A stretch of DNA of 34,242 nucleotides, taken from positions 1 through 34,242 of the forward strand of contig NZ_LXEV01000035.1 in NCBI RefSeq assembly GCF_001654965.1. Reading direction: 5' to 3'. Shown here piece after piece: positions 28,602-34,242 of the stretch. The translations under genes were made by a program, and so were the position numbers. The DNA comes from Proteus hauseri ATCC 700826. Its GTDB lineage: Bacteria > Pseudomonadota > Gammaproteobacteria > Enterobacterales > Enterobacteriaceae. Under the pieces are notes generated by a model, which was not told the origin of the DNA, made no database searches, and saw only the letters and a list, made by a program, of their open reading frames with translations. Position 1 is the stretch's first letter, and the number at the start of each line of letters is the position of its first letter.

Positions 28602-28973
28602 TTGGTTCTCCTTTTATAAAAAAGATTCATATTATTAATAGAAAGGAGTGTGAACTATCTCTAAGCTACTAGTTTACAGACTCGCTTTTCCTCAGTTTAT
28701 CTACATAATAATGGGGAGCATAATACTCCTTTTCAAGGGGCCTAAAAAAGAGAGCGATAACAGCAGGATCCATGAGATAGATCACAAAAAGAAAATAATT
28801 AAACGTTATTTACTTATAAAGTGATCCAGCTTAAAGGTATTTGTTTACAACCCGAATATGATCGTGTCAGTACCAAGCAAAACGGTAAGTTATATTACAT
28901 TATTAACCGTTAACGATATATTTTATTAACAAGCGCATAACTAGACAGTTAAAATTTTAATAAGAAGGTTCTC
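28602..28973. other. Divergent control region of fxsA and aspA
   Basis: 372 bases between divergent genes. No coding frame is credible. It holds a CRP-like site (28771-28786) and the unresolved promoters of both genes. No clear FNR site (TTGATNNNNATCAA) was seen. Confidence 0.5.
28771..28786. promoter_or_regulatory. CRP-like site upstream of aspA
   Basis: CATGAGATAGATCACA keeps the right half TCACA and the inner TGA of the left half of TGTGA-N6-TCACA, and much of the preferred centre. E. coli aspA is CRP-activated. The site is 188 bases upstream of the start, so it may act with another element. Confidence 0.5.
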
Positions 28974-30398
28974 ATGTCAAATAAAACTCGTATCGAAGAA
29001 GACCTGTTAGGTAAAAGAGAAGTTCCAGCTGATGCTTACTACGGTGTTCACACCTTACGTGCTATCGAAAACTTCTACATCAGTGATCGTACAATCAATG
29101 ATGTTCCAGAATTCATTCGCGGTATGGTAATGGTGAAAAAAGCCGCTGCATTAGCAAACAAAGAGCTTCACACTATTCCTCGTGAAATCGCTGATACGAT
29201 TATCAAAGCCTGTGACGTTGTATTACAAACAGGTAAACACATGGATCAATTCCCAGTTGATGTATTCCAAGGCGGTGCTGGTACTTCATTAAATATGAAC
29301 ACCAATGAAGTTATCGCAAACATCGGTCTGGAATTAATGGGTCATCAAAAAGGTGAATATCAATACCTGAATCCAAATGACCACGTGAATAAGAGCCAAT
29401 CTACAAACGACGCTTATCCTTGTGGCTTCCGCGTTGCTGTTTATAACTCTATTATTAAATTAACTGAATCTATCGAACTGCTAAAAGCAGGCTTTGATAG
29501 AAAAGCAGTTGAGTTCAAAGATATCCTGAAAATGGGTCGTACTCAGCTACAAGATGCTGTACCAATGACTTTAGGTCAAGAATTCCATGCTTTCTCTGTA
29601 TTAATGAAAGAAGAAATTAAAAACCTAAAACGCACTGCTGAGTTACTGTTAGAAATGAACTTAGGTGCAACGGCTATCGGTACAGGTCTGAACACTGCAC
29701 CTGGCTACCAAAAACTATCTGTTGAAAAATTAGCAGAAGTAACGGGTTTAGCTTGTGTTCCTGCAGAAGACTTAATTGAAGCAACTTCTGACTGTGGTGC
29801 ATATGTCATGGTTCACGGCGCGTTAAAACGTTTAGCTGTGAAAATGTCTAAAATCTGTAACGACTTACGTTTACTTTCTTCTGGTCCTCGTGCAGGTCTG
29901 AAAGAAATCAATCTGCCAGAATTACAAGCAGGTTCTTCTATCATGCCAGCTAAAGTAAACCCAGTAATTCCAGAAGTTGTTAACCAAGCTTGCTTTAAAG
30001 TAATTGGTAACGACACTTGCGTCACTATGGCTGCTGAAGCAGGTCAATTACAATTAAACGTAATGGAACCCGCAATTGGCCAAGCAATGTTTGAATCAAT
30101 CTCACTGTTAAGCAACGCATGTCGTAACTTAGTAGAAAAATGTGTTGATGGTATCACTGCAAATAAAGATATCTGTGAACACTTTGTATTCAACTCAATT
30201 GGTATCGTTACTTATCTGAACCCATTCATTGGTCACCATAACGGCGACATCGTTGGTAAGATTTGTGCAGAAACAGGTAAGAGTGTACGTGAAGTTGTTC
30301 TAGAACGCGGTTTATTAACTGAAGAACAACTAGATGATATTTTCTCTGTTGATAACTTAAAAAATCCGGCTTACAAAGCAAAACGCTTCGATGATTAA
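28974..30398 (+). CDS. aspA: Aspartate ammonia-lyase (aspartase)
   Basis: 474 residues. It converts aspartate to fumarate and ammonia in the cytosol and feeds fumarate respiration when oxygen is absent. The fumarase/aspartase signature [11 protein letters not shown] is at residues ~320-330, with the catalytic Ser in the first part. Substrate-binding segments [12 protein letters not shown] and Q-S-T-N-D are also present. AGAAGG precedes the ATG. It is followed by dcuA on the same strand, 158 bases later, with a terminator hairpin between them. Confidence 0.98.
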   Translation: MSNKTRIEEDLLGKREVPADAYYGVHTLRAIENFYISDRTINDVPEFIRGMVMVKKAAALANKELHTIPREIADTIIKACDVVLQTGKHMDQFPVDVFQGGAGTSLNMNTNEVIANIGLELMGHQKGEYQYLNPNDHVNKSQSTNDAYPCGFRVAVYNSIIKLTESIELLKAGFDRKAVEFKDILKMGRTQLQDAVPMTLGQEFHAFSVLMKEEIKNLKRTAELLLEMNLGATAIGTGLNTAPGYQKLSVEKLAEVTGLACVPAEDLIEATSDCGAYVMVHGALKRLAVKMSKICNDLRLLSSGPRAGLKEINLPELQAGSSIMPAKVNPVIPEVVNQACFKVIGNDTCVTMAAEAGQLQLNVMEPAIGQAMFESISLLSNACRNLVEKCVDGITANKDICEHFVFNSIGIVTYLNPFIGHHNGDIVGKICAETGKSVREVVLERGLLTEEQLDDIFSVDNLKNPAYKAKRFDD

Positions 30399-30454
30399 TA
30401 ATTGTGTTTTATAACATGACACTGTTAAACATAAGAATGAGCTCTTAAAAATAC

Positions 30455-30487
30455 AAGGCACGAACTCTTTAAGAGGCGTGCCTTTTT
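30455..30487 (+). terminator. Terminator (possibly partial) between aspA and dcuA
   Basis: AAGGCACG pairs with CGTGCCTT, with a second inner stem (CTCTT/AAGAG), followed by TTT. It lies 57 bases after aspA and 70 before dcuA, so dcuA may be partly read through and partly driven by its own promoter. Confidence 0.82.
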
Positions 30488-30556
30488 ACTTGGTTGTAAA
30501 AACAAAAATTTAACTTATCTTTCTCATTTTTTTAATTATCTCAAGGAGTAAACGCT

Positions 30557-31882
30557 ATGTTAGCCGTAGAATTGATTATCGTTCTGCTGGCCATTTTCCT
30601 CGGTGCGAGACTTGGGGGAATTGGTATCGGGTTTGCTGGTGGTCTAGGTGTGTTAGTTTTAGCTGCCATCGGTGTTAAACCTGGTTCTATCCCTTTTGAT
30701 GTTATCTCCATCATTATGGCTGTTATTGCCGCAATCTCTGCAATGCAGGTTGCTGGTGGTTTGGATTACCTTGTTGGCCAAACTGAAAAACTATTAAGAC
30801 GTAATCCAAAATACATCACAATTCTTGCGCCTATTGTGACTTATTTCTTAACCTTATTTGCAGGTACAGGGAACATCTCTTTAGCAACACTGCCAGTTAT
30901 CGCTGAAGTTGCAAAAGAACAAGGTATTAAACCTTGCCGTCCTTTATCAACAGGTGTTGTTGCTGCTCAAATCGGTATTACTGCGTCACCTATTTCTGCT
31001 GCGGTTGTTTACATGGCCTCTGTCATGGAAAACCCAGCCATGGTAGGTGAAGGCCACACTGTAAGTTATATCACCCTGCTATCTATCTTATTACCAGCAA
31101 CCTTCCTTGCTATCATCCTGATGTCATTTATCGTCTCTTGGGTATTTAACTCAAAACTGTCTGATGATGCTGTCTATCGTGAGCGTTTAGAGCAAGGTCT
31201 GGTTGAATTACGTGGTAGCCAAGCTCGCAGAGAAACATTACCAGGAGCTAAAGCTTCTGTAATGCTATTCTTACTGGGTGTTATTTGTGTTGTTACATAT
31301 GCCATCGTCAACAGCCCAAGCTTAGGTATCGTGAAAGAACCGTTAATGAATACCACTAACGCTATTCTTATCATTATGCTGAGTGTTGCAACGCTGATTA
31401 CTGTCTTCTGTAAAGTAAAAACTGACAGCATCCTTAACTCAAGTACCTTTAAAGCGGGTATGAGTGCATGTATCTGTATTCTGGGTGTTGCATGGTTAGG
31501 TGATACTTTCGTTTCAAGTAACATTGATTGGATCAAACTGACTGCGGGTGATTTAATCACAGGCCACCCTTGGTTATTGGCTGTAATCTTCTTCTTCTGT
31601 TCTGCTCTGTTATATTCACAAGCTGCAACAGCGAAAGCATTGATGCCAATGGCTTTAGCTTTAGGTGTAACGCCATTAACCGCTATCGCATCTTTCTCTG
31701 CGGTTTCAGGTCTGTTCATTCTGCCAACTTACCCAACACTGGTTGCAGCCGTTCAAATGGATGACACTGGTACGACTCGTATTGGTAAATTAGTCTTCAA
31801 CCATCCATTCTTTATCCCTGGTACTATTGGTGTGGTATTAGCTGTCGGATTTGGTTTCCTCTTCAGCAGTATGATTTTGTAG
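30557..31882 (+). CDS. dcuA: Anaerobic C4-dicarboxylate transporter DcuA
   Basis: 441 residues, about 11-12 membrane helices. Dcu-type antiporters exchange aspartate, fumarate or malate for succinate across the inner membrane. The N-terminus (Leu-Ala-Val-Glu-Leu-Ile-Ile-Val) and the G-T-G-N-I-S motif near residue 106 are typical of DcuA. AAGGAG precedes the ATG. Pairing with aspA shows the route: aspartate in, fumarate made and reduced, succinate out. Confidence 0.96.
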   Translation: MLAVELIIVLLAIFLGARLGGIGIGFAGGLGVLVLAAIGVKPGSIPFDVISIIMAVIAAISAMQVAGGLDYLVGQTEKLLRRNPKYITILAPIVTYFLTLFAGTGNISLATLPVIAEVAKEQGIKPCRPLSTGVVAAQIGITASPISAAVVYMASVMENPAMVGEGHTVSYITLLSILLPATFLAIILMSFIVSWVFNSKLSDDAVYRERLEQGLVELRGSQARRETLPGAKASVMLFLLGVICVVTYAIVNSPSLGIVKEPLMNTTNAILIIMLSVATLITVFCKVKTDSILNSSTFKAGMSACICILGVAWLGDTFVSSNIDWIKLTAGDLITGHPWLLAVIFFFCSALLYSQAATAKALMPMALALGVTPLTAIASFSAVSGLFILPTYPTLVAAVQMDDTGTTRIGKLVFNHPFFIPGTIGVVLAVGFGFLFSSMIL

Positions 31883-31912
31883 TTTGATGTAAAAAATAAA
31901 ACATTGCAAAAA

Positions 31913-31938
31913 GCGCTAAACTGTTAAGTGTTTAGCGC
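31913..31938 (+). repeat. Hairpin downstream of dcuA
   Basis: GCGCTAAAC and GTTTAGCGC form a 9-bp perfect stem around eight bases, 31 bases after dcuA. It is followed by an A run instead of T, so on this strand it is more likely to protect the mRNA 3' end or act with the next terminator. Confidence 0.6.
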
Positions 31939-31955
31939 ACAAAAAATAAAAAGAG

Positions 31956-31990
31956 AATACCTCATTCATGGAATGGGGTATTTTCATTTT
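31956..31990 (+). terminator. Terminator of dcuA
   Basis: AATACCTCATTC pairs with GAATGGGGTATT (one T-G pair) around an ATG loop and is followed by TTTTCATTTT. Confidence 0.85.
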
Positions 31991-32117
31991 AGGCGAGATA
32001 AAACCGACTAATAAAGATCCTCCTTACCTCTTTATCTTTGAGTTACCTACCTTTCATTTTGCACATAAATCTGCTAATTATGGTGTTTTCGCTATAACGT
32101 GATTTAAGGAGATTTCC

Positions 32118-32690
32118 GTGCAACGTGAAGCGTTATTAGATCATGTGCTTATCAAACTAGAACAATATGGTTTGGCAGCATCTTTACCCGAGCTTCTTCA
32201 AGAGTTAGATTTATCTCCACAGCAACTTCACCCATTTTGGCCAGATAGAGACGCCTTAATTTTTGATTGTTTACGCCATCACGGCCAACAAATTGATATT
32301 TGGCAACGCCAAGTGATGTTAGATGAAAACCTCACTGTCGAACAAAAACTACTTGCGCGTTATGACCAACTTGCAATGCGTCTAGAGAAAAACCGTTTTC
32401 CGGGTTGTTTATTTGTCGCGGCCTGTAGCGCATACCCTGATGAGCATTCTCAAATACATCAACTCAGCCAACGGCAAAAGCAAAGCTCTTTTGATTACTC
32501 TAGAGCGCTACTACGCCAACTTGATATTGAAGATGACGAATTAGTCGCTAAACAAATGGAGCTCATCCTAGAGGGCTGTTTAAGCCGTTTAATGGTAAAC
32601 CATCATTCTGACGACATAACAACAGCAAAACTATTAGCACAGGATATTCTTAAGATTGCACAATGCCGTAAAAATGGCGCCTTAAGTTAA
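32118..32690 (+). CDS. yjdC: TetR family transcriptional regulator YjdC
   Basis: 190 residues from a GTG start, chosen because AAGGAG lies six bases upstream and E. coli YjdC also begins Met-Gln-Arg-Glu. The N-terminal ~50 residues are a degenerate TetR helix-turn-helix with an F/W-W-P-D segment near residue 40. The C-terminal ligand/dimer domain has P-G-C-L-F-V-A-A-C near 94-102 and a K-Q-M-E-L-I-L-E-G-C-L-S-R segment near 156-168. It lies next to tRNA-Phe as in E. coli. The ligand and targets are not evident. Confidence 0.92.
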   Translation: MQREALLDHVLIKLEQYGLAASLPELLQELDLSPQQLHPFWPDRDALIFDCLRHHGQQIDIWQRQVMLDENLTVEQKLLARYDQLAMRLEKNRFPGCLFVAACSAYPDEHSQIHQLSQRQKQSSFDYSRALLRQLDIEDDELVAKQMELILEGCLSRLMVNHHSDDITTAKLLAQDILKIAQCRKNGALS

Positions 32691-32714
32691 TCAAGCGACT
32701 GTTTAGAAAGATAA

Positions 32715-32748
32715 AGGTGATTGTTTTTTCTCATTCACCTAATTTTTT
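32715..32748 (+). terminator. Terminator of yjdC
   Basis: AGGTGA pairs with TCACCT around a T-rich 14-base loop and is followed by AATTTTTTCT. The stem is short, so the call is moderate. Confidence 0.6.
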
Positions 32749-32945
32749 CTATTTTTTGCCAGAAAGCGAATCTAAATCATCATAAAAAGAGAATTTTTTC
32801 AGTGAGATGATAAAAAAACAAATAATGTTACTGATTGTTTTTTAAACTTTTTTCATTAAAAAAGTATTCATGTCGAAAATTTAAACTCAGATAGAATAAA
32901 AAGAAAGCAAACGAACTTATTTTTTCATTTTTTATAAAAAAGACG

Positions 32946-32974
32946 TTGACGCATCACGCTGAATACGGTTTAAT
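32946..32974 (+). promoter_or_regulatory. Promoter of tRNA-Phe
   Basis: TTGACG (32946-32951) and TTTAAT (32969-32974) are 17 bases apart. The GC-rich discriminator GCGCC follows, as in stable-RNA promoters under stringent control. The mature tRNA begins ten bases after the -10. Confidence 0.85.
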
Positions 32975-32984
32975 GCGCCTCGTT

Positions 32985-33060
32985 GCCCGGATAGCTCAGT
33001 CGGTAGAGCAGGGGATTGAAAATCCCCGTGTCCTTGGTTCGATTCCGAGTCCGGGCACCA
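32985..33060 (+). tRNA. pheU: tRNA-Phe (anticodon GAA)
   Basis: 76 nt including the encoded CCA. The acceptor stem GCCCGGA pairs with TCCGGGC. The D arm (AGCTCAGTCGGTAGAGC), the anticodon stem GGGGA/TCCCC with GAA at 33018-33020, and the T loop (GGTTCGATTCC) are all present. It sits next to yjdC like pheU in E. coli; the symbol is by that synteny. Confidence 0.99.
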
Positions 33061-33070
33061 TATTCTAAAG

Positions 33071-33095
33071 AACCCGCCCAAAAGGCGGGTTTTTG
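33071..33095 (+). terminator. Terminator of tRNA-Phe
   Basis: AACCCGCC pairs with GGCGGGTT around CAAAA and is followed by TTTT, ten bases after the tRNA. Confidence 0.95.
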
Positions 33096-33324
33096 CATTT
33101 ATAGGCCAATAAATCTCGGTTTACCTCCCCCTTCTTCACTCACGCCTTTAAATTCTGATGGATAAAAATTCCGTTTAGTTTTTCAACCCTCTTATTTTTT
33201 AGCTATTAAAATAGTACTTTCATTTATATAAAACAGTATGCCGGTAAAAAAGAATTCAATGGCTTAATTGTTATCAATAATAAATTAAGTTAAATATATT
33301 AATTCTTATAAAAGGAAGATAAAT

Positions 33325-33639
33325 ATGGGAAATGGAATCGAAGGGTTAATGATAAAAAATAGATTTACATCCAAAAATATTTACAAAATAAAAAATTCTC
33401 AAGGAAGTCAGGAAATAGCATCCAAGTTGAAATAATAAACTTAGGAAATGGATTTTTAAGATTACGCTTTATTTTTTACTTATCACTATTTTTCTTTGTA
33501 CAGCTGCTTATTTTCTTCAAATATTGATTATCCCATTCTACTAATAATTACATTTTTATTGCAATATGTATTTTTTTCTTTATTACCGATATTAAGATAT
33601 AAATCCTTTATGTTTATAAAAAACGCCAAGGGAAATTAA
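33325..33639 (+). pseudogene. Broken small two-helix membrane protein (possible immunity protein)
   Basis: An ATG at 33325 with a good ribosome site (AGGAAG, six bases upstream) opens 36 codons ending at 33435. Reading on in the +2 frame gives a hydrophobic helix (Leu-Arg-Leu-Arg-Phe-Ile-Phe-Tyr, then mostly Phe and Leu). A third frame from about 33515 gives a second helix (Ile-Leu-Leu-Ile-Ile-Thr-Phe-Leu-Leu) and a basic end, Lys-Asn-Ala-Lys-Gly-Asn-stop at 33639. Joined, the pieces make one ~100-residue protein: soluble N-terminus, two membrane helices, short tail. Two frameshifts explain the break, but a real 36-residue peptide cannot be excluded. It faces the minus-strand relic tail to tail, one base apart. 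No homologue is recognised. Confidence 0.45.
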
Positions 33640-33640
33640 C

Positions 33641-34242
33641 TTAGTTATTATACTGAGGATCAATATAAACATCGTAAGCCGAATTTATCGTCACTGCATC
33701 AGCCACTACTTAAAATAATAATGAATAACCACTGGCTTACTGATAACTATGCACATAATCAATATTTATATAGTAAAATAATTTTCATAAACCTTTGCGT
33801 AATACTCCAATATATAATCCATAATCTGAAAGTAATAAATCCACACTACCATAAGCTAAACTTTCCATACTATTCTCATACCCTAATGCTTCAAAAGTAT
33901 TTTTATATCTAGTGCTAACAAGCCCCTTATAATTAAGATCACGATAATATAGCTCGCATGTTCATGAATATTTTAAGCCAATAAACAACAAAAGTAGCAC
34001 CAGCAACCGCAGTTAAAGGAGCACCAACTAGAGTTACATTTTCAACAACAAAAATAATTGCACCAACAAAAACTTGAATAGTTCCGGTAACTAAGTCAAC
34101 ACCTTTTAATACATAATCGAAAACATCATCACTATTTTTTTATTTCAATCGCCACATACTGAGTATAATTGTTATATAGCAATAGATGCTCTTGATATTT
34201 TAATATCTTTCAGTTCATTTTCCATAATAGTTAATATTTTTC
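33641..34242 (-). pseudogene. Decayed DUF4225-like membrane (toxin-type) protein, C-terminal part, runs off window
   Basis: On the minus strand, pieces in three frames join into one protein-like sequence. In order: Met-Glu-Asn-Glu-Leu-Lys-Asp-Ile (34225), with the frame also open to the window edge; a shift near 34174; Asn-Tyr-Thr-Gln-Tyr-Val-Ala-Ile-Glu; a shift at the seven-T run 34135-34141; Asp-Tyr-Val-Leu-Lys-Gly-Val-Asp-Leu-Val plus a long glycine-rich double membrane segment; shifts near 33960-33990 (Asn-Ile-His-Glu-His-Ala); then Tyr-Lys-Gly-Leu-Val through Leu-Arg-Lys-Gly-Leu. The last frame continues past in-frame stops at 33787 and beyond to Ala-Tyr-Asp-Val-Tyr-Ile-Asp-Pro and a stop at 33641-33643. 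The helical hairpin and Gly-Leu/Asn-Asn-Ile-Tyr-like motif recall DUF4225 proteins found with secreted toxins. The family call is from memory; the decay is read directly. Confidence 0.5.

Noticed and set aside
33721..33912. 63-codon open frame on the plus strand after tRNA-Phe
   Set aside because: It has no ribosome site and lies antisense to the reconstructable minus-strand relic, whose stitched frames look far more protein-like.
33061..34242. Integrated element with attachment-site repeats at tRNA-Phe
   Set aside because: No second copy of the tRNA 3' end, no integrase and no insertion-sequence ends were found within the window; an island could still continue to the right.

Overview
The window is about 40% G+C. 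Its core gene blocks resemble Escherichia coli but are rearranged: efp/epmB, yjeI, groESL, fxsA, aspA-dcuA, yjdC and tRNA-Phe. Together with a hyf hydrogenase operon this points to a low-GC enteric gammaproteobacterium, most likely Proteus or a close relative in the Morganellaceae. The genus is inferred from protein resemblance and base composition, not from a database search.

Layout. Positions 1-1055 (+) hold the C-terminal barrel of a 5'-truncated autotransporter. Positions 1164-6018 (-) are a five-gene ABC importer operon of the nickel/peptide/opine class: binding protein, two permeases, two ATPases. An isolated GT2 glycosyltransferase follows (6405-7397, -). Positions 7787-19055 (-) are a tightly packed 11-gene operon for a membrane-bound, formate-hydrogenlyase-type [NiFe] hydrogenase (hyfABCDEFGHI, hyfJ/hycH family, hycI). 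It sits behind a near-consensus sigma-54 promoter with candidate activator sites. Next come a pirin-like gene and an unusual RpiB/LacAB-family isomerase.

The housekeeping block runs from 21710 to 33060. It contains efp divergent from its modification enzyme gene epmB, lipoprotein gene yjeI, a CPA1 Na+/H+ antiporter, groL-groS behind a sigma-32-like promoter, fxsA, aspA-dcuA, the TetR-type gene yjdC, and tRNA-Phe(GAA) with its own promoter and terminator. Beyond the tRNA the sequence changes character. It holds a multiply frameshifted relic on the minus strand that resembles a DUF4225-type membrane toxin, and a tail-to-tail broken small two-helix membrane protein gene on the plus strand. This looks like the remains of a toxin/immunity module.

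How the genes fit together. The importer could supply nickel. HyfA-I forms a proton-linked H2-evolving complex, and the HyfJ/HycH-like protein and HycI mature its large subunit HyfG. aspA-dcuA supplies anaerobic fumarate metabolism. EpmB makes the beta-lysine used to modify EF-P. The best candidates for something undescribed are the decayed module after tRNA-Phe, the RpiB-like protein that lacks both catalytic histidines, and the regulatory region of the hyf operon.
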